From Opitutales bacterium (lineage in GTDB: Bacteria > Verrucomicrobiota > Verrucomicrobiia > Opitutales > Coraliomargaritaceae): a stretch of 64,000 bases of DNA. Location: contig JANQXM010000047.1 in the NCBI GenBank assembly GCA_030729385.1, positions 1 to 64,000 on the forward strand, in the 5' to 3' direction. The notes beneath the pieces were generated by a model. The model saw nothing but the letters and a program-made list of their open reading frames with translations, was not told the DNA's origin and made no database searches. This document shows positions 18,901 through 27,800 of this stretch, one piece after another (the stretch's first letter is position 1; each line of letters begins with the position of its first letter). The position numbers and the translations under genes were made by a program.

Positions 18901-19369
18901 CGTTTTTAACACCGATCACATACAGCGCGGACTTGCCTGTGCTTTGCGCGATGATGACAGGGTTACCGTCACCAGTTGGCTTGGAATCGATCTTGAAGAA
19001 AAGCTCCAATGTCGTAGAGCGGCCCTTAAGCTGATCGGCATTCGCCACAAGAATGGGCGAGTTGGGTTCGAGGCTGATCGCCTTGCCCTCAATTGCTCCA
19101 TCTACAAACGAAGATGCACCTTTGCTCGTTGCCTTCGATTTACCGAGCATGTCGACCAGATCTCCATCAAAACGCCAGTAGCCTCTCAAGGATGGATCCG
19201 ACTTCAAAACAGCGGCATAAGACTCACGGCTCCCCGCTGCCATCAATGGTGCAGCAGCGATACCAGCGGCAAAAGTTCCAGCAGCCACTAAAAAACGGCG
19301 GCGAGATATATCCGGCGAAAAGCTCGAAGCCGCTATATCGTATGAGGTAGAGGTGGGTAAATTCTTCAT
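15953..19369 (-). CDS. LamG-DUF608/GH116-like glycoside hydrolase, Tat-exported
   Basis: A 1138-residue protein with a Tat signal (ISRRRFLVAAG), a LamG/concanavalin-like domain at about 55-260 ('LRGYWRFDGDLVD', 'TLELFFKIDSK', 'SLDEVACYARGLTQAEI'), then a GBA2_N-like domain (about 310-600) and a DUF608 barrel (about 635-1060). Conserved elements are the predicted nucleophile Glu672 in 'MWEGCNETAGCCGGNCTHVYHYAQ' (cited here in part: WEGCNETAGCC), and the acid/base Asp in 'GCHIDQILGEWW'. It is more distant from the other two DUF608 proteins and carries a different accessory domain. The LamG domain may bind glycan. It lies directly upstream of the paralogue at 15948 and 49 bases after the GH117-like gene, consistent with one transcript. 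Confidence 0.87.
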   Translation of the reverse strand: MKNLPTSTSYDIAASSFSPDISRRRFLVAAGTFAAGIAAAPLMAAGSRESYAAVLKSDPSLRGYWRFDGDLVDMLGKSKATSKGASSFVDGAIEGKAISLEPNSPILVANADQLKGRSTTLELFFKIDSKPTGDGNPVIIAQSTGKSALYVIGVKNDLSTLLYQNNNGMVVTEINLPTDQPIEVGRWYHFALTSFDLDVRAYIDGYECSLVGGAYEYTRKGPKKTTMTLGSTPVPNGWSSTNISLDEVACYARGLTQAEIQGHIKAAGSDWQKKLKQEGALVAAVLAKRDATREAKAQAMLNDPDLIGHGKTTVYEGERLEAINFMVGGIGAGAIQFNGKAEPAIWQIGCDYEERRVDDSFLAIRAQAEGGESIVRALQTESVGPFAAMSSLKFEGEYPFAKYRFEESTLPIEVEMEVFNPFIPMDLKACAIPCAIYTVTAKNTSSSKVMVDVLSAQKNALGFNEGKGGNNFGKNQNELLKSGDTTLIHMTRDGINNADMVLMTDAVGATAATDWGTTNVLHRAVDIARKLQGPNKTGASPAGKSVNGALLAPLGLAPGESKSVTFVLAWYFTAGKHGSGKSIALEGEGRSNSVGWSGEGQNYTNWWPNAMDLAGYLKDNLEDLTARTRRFHKTLYASTMPVWLLDRMSSQLAVLRSQTFWWSSNGYLGMWEGCNETAGCCGGNCTHVYHYAQSHARLLPEMGRLMREQDYERQTPKGLTPYRHTNKSGAADGFYGTILNTYREHLCSADENWLKSQWSLVKKGMDWSIGYWNPSRDGFMETTQHNTLDGDFMGCSSWIGSMYLAALEAAARMADIVGDLAKAVEWRKIRESGKKLQNERLWNGEYYIQKQGKKRSQDYLDGCHIDQILGEWWADQLDIDRCYPKERSRKAMESLLKYNFLTDFQGHSLKPRQYCEVADGGMKMITWPRDPQPIPGMKYGDEVMTGFEYSAAVALIQNGLLKEGLMVMKIIYDRYNGRLRTEGVSKVRNGPWGYSGNPFGDDECGKFYGRSLSVWSALLALQGFHYDGPKGVIAFRPILTPEEHSSFYTAAEGYGLYSQKRSASQLTASLNIAEGKVSLNQVILQAAEGKEAKSAQVKLGGRTVAAKLDTNGSDLRLTFQSPVMLKADQQLDIQVQTA

Positions 19370-19418
19370 CCTGGATTTAGATAAATATTCGATGTGTCAA
19401 AATGTTGAGAGGTGTCCG

Positions 19419-20414
19419 CTATTTCTCAGACCACTCAGCGTCCCAACGTTGAATGTAAGGAAGCCCCTTCCCCTTTGGTGCGTATTGCAGCTCCACCCCC
19501 CAGTCGATATGCTCGCCAAGGCCATTATCAGTGAAGGCTTCTGGACGGCAACCACCGGCACCAATTGGACCACCCTTTACGGTATGCGTCTTTATGAAAT
19601 TGAAACCATCTTCTGAATAGAGAATCGAATTTGTGATATTCTTGGGACCTGTCGTTCCAATCATCGCAGCCACTCCTTCACCCTTTGGCCAAACGATGAC
19701 TTCATGGTTCCCTTGGATAATTGGATTGTTCTCATACTTCACATAAGGCCCTTCAGGCTTATCCGCGATAGCCACCCCCATCTTGGTTTGAGCAGGACTC
19801 TTCCGCTGCTGGCGACCTTTGTAGTAGAGCCAATACTTACCATCTCGAACGACTAAGCAGGCATCATCAATCAAATGGCTGTCAAATTGAGCAGGATCAT
19901 CGCTGTTAATCAAAGCGGGATTGGTAGCTAGACGCTCCCATGGACCATCTGGTGAGTCCGACACGGCAATACCGATTTTGGAATCAGGATTGAAAGGCTT
20001 TTTGTAAAAGTCATTCGACGTGCCAGTGTAAAATAACCAGTAGCGACCTTCCGCTACGAGAATGTTTGGAGTAAAGACACTCGCGCCTTCCCATGTGCCG
20101 GGCTCGCCTTTTGATAGCGCCATGCCCTCCTCCGTCCAATCGAGTCCGTCATGAGAAGTGGCATACCACACAGTGGCATCGTAGCCCGGAGCAATCGGTC
20201 CCTTAGAATACCAGACATAGTAGAGGTCATTTACTTTAATAACGTCACTCGGATCACGGCGCATAACGCCCGGCTCCAAGCCAATCCCTGAAAGTTCCGT
20301 ATACGTAATACCCACGGTGCCGAGTTTCGGAGCCTTTGCATTTGCTTGAACTGGCGTCGTTGCCAATGCGAATAGAGCGAGTGAGCTCAATGCTTTGAAT
20401 ATATTGATTTTCAT
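19419..20414 (-). CDS. GH117-like glycoside hydrolase, secreted
   Basis: A 331-residue five-bladed propeller-type enzyme with a signal peptide (MKINIFKALSSLALFALATT). It shows 'GVMRRDPSDVIKVNDLYYVWYS' features (Asp54 equivalent to the propeller-core Asp), 'FDSHLIDDACLVVRDGKYWL' and 'GNHEVIVWP' (His237), a pattern close to GH117 alpha-1,3-(3,6-anhydro)-L-galactosidases and related GH43-like proteins. GH117 members act on the non-reducing ends of algal galactans, and relatives are frequent in fucoidan and carrageenan loci. A very similar paralogue is at 22959-23930 on the other side of the GH95 gene. The exact substrate, anhydro-galactose or another L-sugar, is not decided by sequence. Confidence 0.78.
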   Translation of the reverse strand: MKINIFKALSSLALFALATTPVQANAKAPKLGTVGITYTELSGIGLEPGVMRRDPSDVIKVNDLYYVWYSKGPIAPGYDATVWYATSHDGLDWTEEGMALSKGEPGTWEGASVFTPNILVAEGRYWLFYTGTSNDFYKKPFNPDSKIGIAVSDSPDGPWERLATNPALINSDDPAQFDSHLIDDACLVVRDGKYWLYYKGRQQRKSPAQTKMGVAIADKPEGPYVKYENNPIIQGNHEVIVWPKGEGVAAMIGTTGPKNITNSILYSEDGFNFIKTHTVKGGPIGAGGCRPEAFTDNGLGEHIDWGVELQYAPKGKGLPYIQRWDAEWSEK

Positions 20415-20443
20415 AAGTATCTTATAGAATGATTATCGATTGT

Positions 20444-22918
20444 TTAAATGATTTTTGACTGCCCTGCCTGGAGAGTGATCAGCTCGCTAAGTTGATCTTC
20501 ATGGTAAACTCGGAATTTAGTATCCCGCGTCGCACGGATTGTAGCTTTCTTAAGCTGACCATCTTTCCACTCAATATCGACCTCAAGACCACCACGTGCC
20601 CGCAAACCTTTCACGGAGCCACTTGCCCAAGCAGATGGCAATGCTGGCAGTAGATGCAGTATGTAAGGAGCATTCATCAACTCTTTGGTTGGCGGCACTG
20701 GAATGAAAACATTCGGACGTTTTGGGTCTTCCTTGTATGCAACAAACGCGGCCTCTTGAATGGTCTTTGCATCCTGATCGACGCTACGCAAATGACTCTG
20801 CAAAAGCATTTCGCAAACACCTGAGACACCGCCGAAGTTGCCATCAATCTGGAATGGTGGGTGAAAATCGAAGAGATTGATGTAAGCACGCTTCGCGGTC
20901 AAAAACTTTACAAACTGATGCGCCTTGTCACCGTTGTGGAGACGTGCCCAGAAGTTAGTCTTCCAACCAGTGCTCCAACCAGTGGATTGATCGCCACGAT
21001 GCTTCATGGTGACGAGTGCTGCGTCGGCCAGCTTGGGAGTGGTCAGTGGTGAAAAATCGCGACCTGGATGAAGCGCCATGAGATGCGAGATATGGCGGTG
21101 TGTATTATTAGGCTCATCCCAATCTTCTGGCCACTCCTGCACTTGACCATGCTGACCAATACGCTGTGGGCTGAGTTGCGGGATTAGCTCCATCAATTTT
21201 GCGCGAAGCTCTGCGTCGCGATCGAGAATCACAGTGGTTTCAATCACATCGGTAAATAGATTCAGCACCATCTGCTGATCCCAAGAGGCGCCCCAAGTCT
21301 GTTTGTTCAGCTTGCCGTGTTGCTTGGTCAGGTAAAAGTTCTCAGGAGACCAAGTCGGATACACGACCAGTGAACCATCTTTGTAAGGCGCAAGAAACTC
21401 AGCAAAGAATTCCGCAGCCCCTTTCATAATCGGATACGCTTCTTCGAGGAATGCTTTATCACCTCCAAAAGCATAGTGCTCGAAGAGATGTTGGGTCAGC
21501 CAATGCCCTGCCTGCTGCGCACGACGGCCATGTTCGTTCTGTGCGGTAAAGCCAAACAAATTACCATTCAGACCCATGCTCCAGCCCTTTTCGATGCCGA
21601 AGGTTTCGCGGGCAGTATGCTTACCGGACTCTGCAATCACCTTCATATACTCCATGTAAGGTGCAAACGACTCAGGTAAATTGGCAGTCTCCACCATCCA
21701 GTAATTCATCGCTAGATTGATATCGGTATGGTAGTCGCAGTTCCAAGGTGGCTTCAGCTCCGAATTCCAGAGGCCTTGCAAATTAGATGGCACTGGTGCG
21801 CCCCGAGAACAACTAAACTGGAGATAGCGAGAGTAGTTCATATAGAGGTTTTCCAGCTCGATACTGCTCCCTTCCTTCAAGAGCTTATCTGTCGGCAACC
21901 CCGAAGGCTTATAATCGAGATTCAGTTGAAATCGATCCGTCAGTGTTTTGATGTCTGAGACATGAAGCTGCTTTAGTTCGTCGTATCCAAGGGCAACCGC
22001 CTGCTGCATGATTTCAGCAGAATCGCCTTCGTAATCGCGCCCCTTGAAACTAGGATAAACTGGAAGGTAATCATTATAACCAGCGACATAGATCATGACT
22101 TCGCTGGCCCCTGACACTTTAATCGAGCCATCTGCTTGAGCGACCACTTTACCGCCGACCGCATCGACATTGACCAATTGCAGGAACTCGACCGGATCAT
22201 TCGTCATTTGAGCCGAACCCTTGAGACGAATCTGATTTCCTTTCGATGCAACAGAATGATTTTTATGTGCCGTCTTAGCTGCAATTGTTAAGTTCAGCTG
22301 ACCACCTTCAGCGGTATAACGAGCGGCAAATACATCCTGCGGATAACTGACAAAATATTCCCGAGTATAACTCGCGCCTCCGAACTCGTAACTGACAGAG
22401 CCAAGTCCTGTTGAAGTATCGAGTGCACGCACATAATTTTCCGCACCTTTCATATCATGACCAGTGAGAATTTCTAAATCCACAAAAGGTGCATAGTTGC
22501 CGAGCTTCTGTTCTGTCGCATGATACTTAGTCGAAATTGACTCCATGCTGCCTTCTTTGGTGCCGTATTTACCCTCTCGATACGCTTGGCGCACTGTGTC
22601 GAGATGTTCGCCTGCTCCAATGCGCGTGCTGGATTGCTCGACCTCGCTGAGCCCACGATGCGTATTCATCCATAGTGTGATATCGTTAAATACCAAATAC
22701 TCGCGATCGACACCACCCGAGAACATTGCACCCAAGCGACCGTTCCCCATAGGAAGTGCTTCCGTGATATACTTCTTACCAGTCGGTGCCCTCTTAGCAA
22801 TATCCCGGTCTATGTCCGTCGTCGCGGGCTGATTGTAGAATAGTGTGTGCTGCGCTTGAGCGCCTACGAGGATAACCAAAAATGAGGCAATCGAGATAAG
22901 GGGGCATTTGAACTTCAT
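20444..22918 (-). CDS. GH95 alpha-L-fucosidase / alpha-L-galactosidase
   Basis: An 824-residue secreted enzyme with a signal peptide ([20 protein letters not shown]). The N-terminal beta domain opens with '[17 protein letters not shown]' and '[16 protein letters not shown]', both GH95 hallmarks. The (alpha/alpha)6 barrel carries '[20 protein letters not shown]', 'DINLAMNYW', 'PTWSPENFY' and 'QIDGNFGG'. By analogy with AfcA, the Asn pair of the first segment, the Glu of SPEN and the Asp of DGNFGG form the active site, so the enzyme should be active. GH95 enzymes invert and remove alpha-1,2-linked L-fucose or, in some subgroups, L-galactose. Its position between two GH117-like genes suggests exo-trimming of a fucose- or galactose-rich algal polymer. 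Length is typical. Confidence 0.93.
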   Translation of the reverse strand: MKFKCPLISIASFLVILVGAQAQHTLFYNQPATTDIDRDIAKRAPTGKKYITEALPMGNGRLGAMFSGGVDREYLVFNDITLWMNTHRGLSEVEQSSTRIGAGEHLDTVRQAYREGKYGTKEGSMESISTKYHATEQKLGNYAPFVDLEILTGHDMKGAENYVRALDTSTGLGSVSYEFGGASYTREYFVSYPQDVFAARYTAEGGQLNLTIAAKTAHKNHSVASKGNQIRLKGSAQMTNDPVEFLQLVNVDAVGGKVVAQADGSIKVSGASEVMIYVAGYNDYLPVYPSFKGRDYEGDSAEIMQQAVALGYDELKQLHVSDIKTLTDRFQLNLDYKPSGLPTDKLLKEGSSIELENLYMNYSRYLQFSCSRGAPVPSNLQGLWNSELKPPWNCDYHTDINLAMNYWMVETANLPESFAPYMEYMKVIAESGKHTARETFGIEKGWSMGLNGNLFGFTAQNEHGRRAQQAGHWLTQHLFEHYAFGGDKAFLEEAYPIMKGAAEFFAEFLAPYKDGSLVVYPTWSPENFYLTKQHGKLNKQTWGASWDQQMVLNLFTDVIETTVILDRDAELRAKLMELIPQLSPQRIGQHGQVQEWPEDWDEPNNTHRHISHLMALHPGRDFSPLTTPKLADAALVTMKHRGDQSTGWSTGWKTNFWARLHNGDKAHQFVKFLTAKRAYINLFDFHPPFQIDGNFGGVSGVCEMLLQSHLRSVDQDAKTIQEAAFVAYKEDPKRPNVFIPVPPTKELMNAPYILHLLPALPSAWASGSVKGLRARGGLEVDIEWKDGQLKKATIRATRDTKFRVYHEDQLSELITLQAGQSKII

Positions 22919-22958
22919 GAATATATAATTTTTGAATTAGGCAGTAAAAGTGTGGGGT

Positions 22959-23930
22959 TTAATCTTGGATTTCGAAACGTTGGATGAATGGAAGAAAGCC
23001 TTTTTCTTTGCCGATGTGGACGCCCCATTCGATTTGGGAACCTGCACCATTATCCGTAAACGCTTCTGGACGATAAGCGCCAGACGCATGGGGGACGTTG
23101 ATCACATTATGGGTTTTCTTAAAGTGGATACCGTCATCCGAATAGACGAGAGATTTCACCCAATCTTTAGGACCGACAGTGCCAATCAAAGCGGCCACGC
23201 CATCGCCTTCTGGCCAGACGAGCACTTCGTGGTTTCCTGGAATGATTGGGCTATTCGGATGCTTGATGTAGGGACCCTCCGGTTTATCGGCGATCGCGAG
23301 GCCCAGTTGTGTCTGCGAAGGGCTTTTGCCCAATTGACGACCTTTGTAATATAACCAGTATTTGCCCTCACGTTTGATCAGGCAAGAATCGTCAATTAAA
23401 TGACTATCAAATTCAGCAGGATTATCGCTGTTAATCAAAGCGGGATTCGTCGCCAAGCGCTCCCACGGTCCATCAGGCGAGTCCGACACAGCAATACCAA
23501 TTTTTGAGTCTGGCTTCACTTTTGGGTTTTTAGAAATCCCCGTATAGAACAACCAATACTTCCCCTCAGCCACGAGTATACTTGGAGTAAAAACACTAGC
23601 CTCATCCCATACGCCGCTACCCGCTTCACCTTTTGGTAGTGCCATGCCCTTTTCGGTCCATACATGACTATCCTCAGAAGTCGCATACCATACAGTGGCA
23701 TCGTAACCACTCGACTTAGGACCTTTTGAATACCAGACGTAATACAAGTCGCCGACCTTGATAACATCACTCGGATCCCGACGCATAACTCCTTTTTCTG
23801 CACCAATGCCTTCCGCATTTGAAAAAGTAATGCTTACTTCGGGATAGGCTTCGCTCATGCTTACAATGGGGGCTGTCAATAAGCCAAGAAGCGCAATATA
23901 GAGAACGCTGCGGGATAGTGTTATTTTCAT
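22959..23930 (-). CDS. GH117-like glycoside hydrolase, secreted (paralogue)
   Basis: A 323-residue paralogue of the protein at 19419-20414, with a signal peptide and the same landmarks: 'GVMRRDPSDVIKVGDLYYVW', 'FDSHLIDDSCLIKREGKYWL' (partly quoted) and 'GNHEVLVWPEGDGVAALIG'. Identity with its sister is high through the centre, and the two differ mainly in the N-terminal region and the C-terminal 60 residues, where substrate loops often lie. It is the first gene of the minus-strand glycan block and faces the two-component genes across a 281-base promoter region that contains a putative operator 73 bases upstream of its start. The propeller family is well supported, but the substrate is inferred from the family only. 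Confidence 0.78.
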   Translation of the reverse strand: MKITLSRSVLYIALLGLLTAPIVSMSEAYPEVSITFSNAEGIGAEKGVMRRDPSDVIKVGDLYYVWYSKGPKSSGYDATVWYATSEDSHVWTEKGMALPKGEAGSGVWDEASVFTPSILVAEGKYWLFYTGISKNPKVKPDSKIGIAVSDSPDGPWERLATNPALINSDNPAEFDSHLIDDSCLIKREGKYWLYYKGRQLGKSPSQTQLGLAIADKPEGPYIKHPNSPIIPGNHEVLVWPEGDGVAALIGTVGPKDWVKSLVYSDDGIHFKKTHNVINVPHASGAYRPEAFTDNGAGSQIEWGVHIGKEKGFLPFIQRFEIQD

Positions 23931-24211
23931 GTTATTCAGAATGCTATTTTATATGAATTCGTGTGATCGCTAGAGTATATCTTCCTAGCTTCTAAAGAGG
24001 CATCACATGTTTACGTGAATATTCTGTGCAATCTCCAATGATAGCAATAGACGCGACTTTAAGCAGCAGCCCGAATATTATCATACAAACACGCACAAGA
24101 CTATAACTGGAATAAGGTAGTTCGCATAAAAAATGAAATTATCCAACTAGAATAGAGATCGCTTAATAGCAATTTACTTGTCCCTGCCCCCGCAACTGAC
24201 AGCATCGCGCC
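23931..24211. promoter_or_regulatory. Divergent promoter region, glycan block / two-component system
   Basis: A 281-base AT-rich intergenic space between the GH117-like gene (minus) and the response regulator (plus). It carries the inverted repeat CACATGTTTACGTG at 24004-24017. No Shine-Dalgarno sequence is evident for either gene. This is the likely main promoter of the 8.6-24 kb glycan operon. Confidence 0.55.
24004..24017 (-). promoter_or_regulatory. Putative operator, CACGTAAACATGTG (minus strand)
   Basis: The best-formed member of the recurring 14-bp element. On the minus strand it reads CACGTAAACATGTG and points toward the GH117-GH95-DUF608 operon, 73 bases before its first start codon. 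Confidence 0.5.
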
Positions 24212-24868
24212 ATGCAATCCACCCCACCTGCTAAAACAATTCGTATTTGCATTATCGAGGATCATACCGATTTCCGAAAAACACTGATCGCCGCCATCGA
24301 CTCTACAGAGACTCTTACCTGTGAGGCTTCTTTTTCAAATGCCGAAGATGCCTTCGAATACTTCCAATCAAATCCTAAGCCCGACGTCTTAGTGCTCGAC
24401 CTAGGTTTACCGGGAATCGATGGCATTGAAGCGATCCCCCAGTTTTGCGAACTCTCTTCGGAAATGAAAGTGCTCGTCCTGACCGTTTTTGAAAATAAGA
24501 CACGTGTCTTCCAAGCGCTGGGCGCAGGCGCATCCGGATACCTCATGAAGTCTTCCGGTCTCAAATCGATCGTGCAAGGTATCGAGGATGCTTACAGTGG
24601 CATAGCCCCCTTAAGTTCTGAAATTGCGCAGATGGTCTTTGCCACATTTAAGGCATTTAAGCCCGCCACGCCGGAAGCCGACATTTCCGGACGCGAAGCT
24701 GAAATACTCAAACAGTTAGCAGAGGGTGATACACGAATTGCCATATCAGATACCCTGCAGGTGAGTCGACATACCATCGATAGTCATATCCGCAACATCT
24801 ACCGTAAGCTACAAGTGCACAATGTATCCGGCGCCATTAAGAAAGCCGCCGAGATGCATATAATATAA
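24212..24868 (+). CDS. NarL/FixJ-type response regulator
   Basis: A 218-residue DNA-binding response regulator. The receiver domain (about 10-125) has the acidic pair in 'IIEDHTDF', the phospho-accepting Asp63 in 'LVLDLGLPGIDG', and the conserved Lys in 'YLMKSSG'. The LuxR/GerE helix-turn-helix lies at about 150-210 ('ISGREAEILKQLAEGDT', 'VSRHTIDSHIRNIYRKL'). Only a few bases separate it from the following sensor kinase, so the two form a cognate pair, translated probably by coupling. It is divergent from the glycan-degradation operon at 23930, its most plausible target. The motif set is complete and the length is typical. Confidence 0.94.
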   Translation: MQSTPPAKTIRICIIEDHTDFRKTLIAAIDSTETLTCEASFSNAEDAFEYFQSNPKPDVLVLDLGLPGIDGIEAIPQFCELSSEMKVLVLTVFENKTRVFQALGAGASGYLMKSSGLKSIVQGIEDAYSGIAPLSSEIAQMVFATFKAFKPATPEADISGREAEILKQLAEGDTRIAISDTLQVSRHTIDSHIRNIYRKLQVHNVSGAIKKAAEMHII

Positions 24869-24875
24869 ATTGCTG

Positions 24876-27665
24876 ATGCGATGCCAGTCGATGTATTGCC
24901 GCATAATCAATAGATCAATCTATCGTGCTTTTAAGGCAAAGCGTATTGCCTGCGCATTCCTCACTCTCATCTGCGCAAGCTACCTCTACGCAATCGAAGG
25001 CATCGACGTAGAAACCAGCGGCTCCTGGCGAGATGCTTCGATTAAAAAACCTTGGTCATACAATGGCCAGAATGTATATGGCACTGCTGGCTACTATCTC
25101 TTTAATGTCACTGAACTAGGCGGAGAATCACAAACAAGCAGACCCACCGATGAAGGATTAAAGACCTCGTTACCTGCCTACATTGAAGCAGTGATCCCGA
25201 CAGCAGGTGGTTATACCGCGCACTCTTTCGATTACCTCATAATCGATTCTCCCGACGGACAGGGCCAAGTTGAGTCTGGTCTCTTTGCAGTCGCAACGGA
25301 GGTGCCACAACAACCTGTTGACATCGTTCAAATCAAACTCGGTGCCATTCCACAGCTCTACGGCTTTAGACTGGGTATATTGATCGCCAATGCTGAGCGC
25401 ACGAATCTATCGCCTGCAGAAATAACATTAAGGCGTTCCGATAACAGTTGGACTCGAAGCATCATCAATCTGCCAGAAAGCAAAGACGGCATATGGGTCT
25501 TTTTTACGGTTCCTGCAAAACATGCAGACAAAACGCTGATTCTCTCAGTCAAATCTCGCGGAAGATATCCCGTCACAATTGGGGGTCTCATCTTTGATGA
25601 TCTTACTGTAGCGCCTGAAGCATTCGCCTTGGGCGTAACTACCAACGACCCAGTCACTAGAAATGGTAATGTTACTTGGATAAGTCAGGTTAATCCCGTG
25701 AATATTGGCGATGACTCTGCGCCGACTGAACCATGGGAGCATAAGCTAGCAATGAGCTTGATGAACACTTACCGGCAGAACACTGAACGCCTCGAAAAGA
25801 TCGCCGATGAAATCGATCAATTGCCCACTCCTTACACAGGCGAGCCGACTGGCACTGGTGGATATATGACGAGATGGGTCGAGTCACGAAATAATGAGAT
25901 CAAAATCCACTTCAATTGGGATGAAGAAGTCGACATCGACGCGGTCGCTCTTTTCCCGCTCAGGCTCTTTCTTGCTGATGAAAACGGTCTAACAGATAAT
26001 GCTTATTGGCCTGGCGATATTACTATTCAATCAGTCCACCAGAATGAACGACACTTACTGGCGCGGCTAGTGAATACACAGGAGACGATCCGGCAGTCTT
26101 TACCCGAATTCGTTAGCTTCGAACCGATCAGAACTTATCATCTCGAATTTACGATTACCGACCTGAGCAAGCGCATCGGCAACAATCAATATGCCGCTGG
26201 ATTTTCAGAAATTGGCATTTTCTCTAAGCAAGAGAACATCACCCCCAGGGCGCAGTTACGAACCAGCAACTCACGAGAAGGTTATCGAATCTATTCAAAA
26301 GAATATTTAGTCGATGGACAGACACCATTAGGCCTCCCCGAGATTGGGCCACGAACCAGCGGCAGCCTAGGCTTTTCAATACGCCAACCAGATCGAGTCC
26401 CGAAAAAACCAATTAACATTGTTCTCAACTTAACGGAGAAAACAAAAATCGACGAAGTGAGATTAGATCCCGCCATCATCTATAAGCCTGGGCAAGCCTT
26501 CCCCGTGCGATTTTCAGTAGAACTACTGGACGAGAAAAAACAAGTACTGCAGAGCGACGACCGCTTCAAAGATCAGCCGCTGCGCAGCCTTGGTCTCAAT
26601 CCATACACCAGTGTTTTTACTGAAGTAGAGGCGACGTATGTCCGTATTCGGATCTACGAGGCGTCGATGCCGAACATACAATCAAGACCTTGGATTCAAA
26701 TCAGCGAAATCACTCCTATGCTCGATGGCATACCGATAAAAACAGTAAAGAGCGTATCGTCCCCGATGAATAAAAATAATCAACTCGCAGTGGGGATTAC
26801 GGATCCATCAGGACTACAACTCTATTGGTCAGGTGAATCAGCTCACGACGGAGATACCCAATCAGGCAAACTTTTGACACTGCGTGACTGGGTGGAAGGT
26901 CTGCACAAACGGCAGCAACTACTCGAAGAACAACTAGAACTAGAGAATGCAAACATTGCAGTTCAGAATAGTATTCGAACTCGATCGCTATGGGCTGTCT
27001 CCATTGCAGTTTTAGTAGTTTTAGTTGGATCGATCTACACCATTATCTACTACAAAGTTAAAGCTCGGCGGGAGCTTAGAAATGCTCGTGAGCGCATTGC
27101 CAGTGACCTGCATGATGACGTCGGCAGTAACCTTGGCACAATCACACTCCATGCGGAATACCTGCTGGATCACGTCGAAGAGACAGGCTTACAGGAACGA
27201 CTCAAAGCGATCTTCAAGCTGGCCTATGAAAGCACTTACGGTCTACGGGAAGTATTGCATACTTCTGCACCCAGAATTGGTCGCGCTCAGAACCTACTCG
27301 GTTTCATGCAGGAGCTGGCAGCCATCGTCCTACCGGATACCGAAAAACACATTGAGTTGGACCAGTCGATCCGTGGCATGCTGACAAATCCAGAAGTCCG
27401 CAAGGGCCTCCTACTCTACTACAAAGAAGCGATCACCAATATCCAATCACACGCACAGTGCAGCAATGTATTCATTTCGATGAAACGGACTAAATACGGG
27501 ATCGAGCTAATCATCAAAGATGACGGAATCGGCATGAGCCAAGACATGATATCCAAAGACATCGCCCTACGCACTCTAAAGCTTCGAGCAAAAGAACTCG
27601 GATCATTGGAAATTCACTCTAAAGAAGGTGAAGGCACCGAGCTCATCCTAAGAGTGAGTGTTTGA
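24876..27665 (+). CDS. Sensor histidine kinase (HisKA_3) with large extracytoplasmic sensor
   Basis: A kinase of about 929 residues. The track start is a TTG at 24870; I use the ATG at 24876, with another ATG at 24891 also possible, so the start is uncertain. A hydrophobic N-terminal segment ('IACAFLTLICASYLYA') precedes an unusually long extracytoplasmic region (about 40-700), with beta-rich discoidin-like stretches such as 'FVSFEPIRTYHLEFTI' and 'YVRIRIYEASMPNIQSRPWI'. A coiled coil, one membrane helix ('LWAVSIAVLVVLVGSIYTII'), the HisKA_3 box 'IASDLHDDVGSNLGT' (His near 746) and an ATPase domain ('EAITNIQSHA', 'DDGIGM') follow. It pairs with the NarL-type regulator and probably senses a glycan outside the cell. 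Confidence 0.9.
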   Translation: MRCQSMYCRIINRSIYRAFKAKRIACAFLTLICASYLYAIEGIDVETSGSWRDASIKKPWSYNGQNVYGTAGYYLFNVTELGGESQTSRPTDEGLKTSLPAYIEAVIPTAGGYTAHSFDYLIIDSPDGQGQVESGLFAVATEVPQQPVDIVQIKLGAIPQLYGFRLGILIANAERTNLSPAEITLRRSDNSWTRSIINLPESKDGIWVFFTVPAKHADKTLILSVKSRGRYPVTIGGLIFDDLTVAPEAFALGVTTNDPVTRNGNVTWISQVNPVNIGDDSAPTEPWEHKLAMSLMNTYRQNTERLEKIADEIDQLPTPYTGEPTGTGGYMTRWVESRNNEIKIHFNWDEEVDIDAVALFPLRLFLADENGLTDNAYWPGDITIQSVHQNERHLLARLVNTQETIRQSLPEFVSFEPIRTYHLEFTITDLSKRIGNNQYAAGFSEIGIFSKQENITPRAQLRTSNSREGYRIYSKEYLVDGQTPLGLPEIGPRTSGSLGFSIRQPDRVPKKPINIVLNLTEKTKIDEVRLDPAIIYKPGQAFPVRFSVELLDEKKQVLQSDDRFKDQPLRSLGLNPYTSVFTEVEATYVRIRIYEASMPNIQSRPWIQISEITPMLDGIPIKTVKSVSSPMNKNNQLAVGITDPSGLQLYWSGESAHDGDTQSGKLLTLRDWVEGLHKRQQLLEEQLELENANIAVQNSIRTRSLWAVSIAVLVVLVGSIYTIIYYKVKARRELRNARERIASDLHDDVGSNLGTITLHAEYLLDHVEETGLQERLKAIFKLAYESTYGLREVLHTSAPRIGRAQNLLGFMQELAAIVLPDTEKHIELDQSIRGMLTNPEVRKGLLLYYKEAITNIQSHAQCSNVFISMKRTKYGIELIIKDDGIGMSQDMISKDIALRTLKLRAKELGSLEIHSKEGEGTELILRVSV

Positions 27666-27751
27666 TCAAAGGACGAATGATAGGATCAGACTTCAGCGTG
27701 ACTGAGCAAAGACTTATCGTCGGATGTGACATTCAACCCTAGAAAACGAAA

Positions 27752-27780
27752 ATGCCCCCAAGCCATTGGCTTGGGGGCAT
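27752..27780 (-). terminator. Strong intrinsic terminator (symporter side)
   Basis: A 13-bp perfect stem (atgcccccaagcc / ggcttgggggcat) with a 3-base loop lies between the convergent kinase and symporter genes. On the minus strand it is followed by tttcgttttc, as expected for the end of the symporter transcript. The plus-strand side lacks a T-tract, but the stem may also slow polymerase leaving the kinase gene. Confidence 0.85.
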
Positions 27781-27800
27781 GAATATCAAAAGTAATTGTA

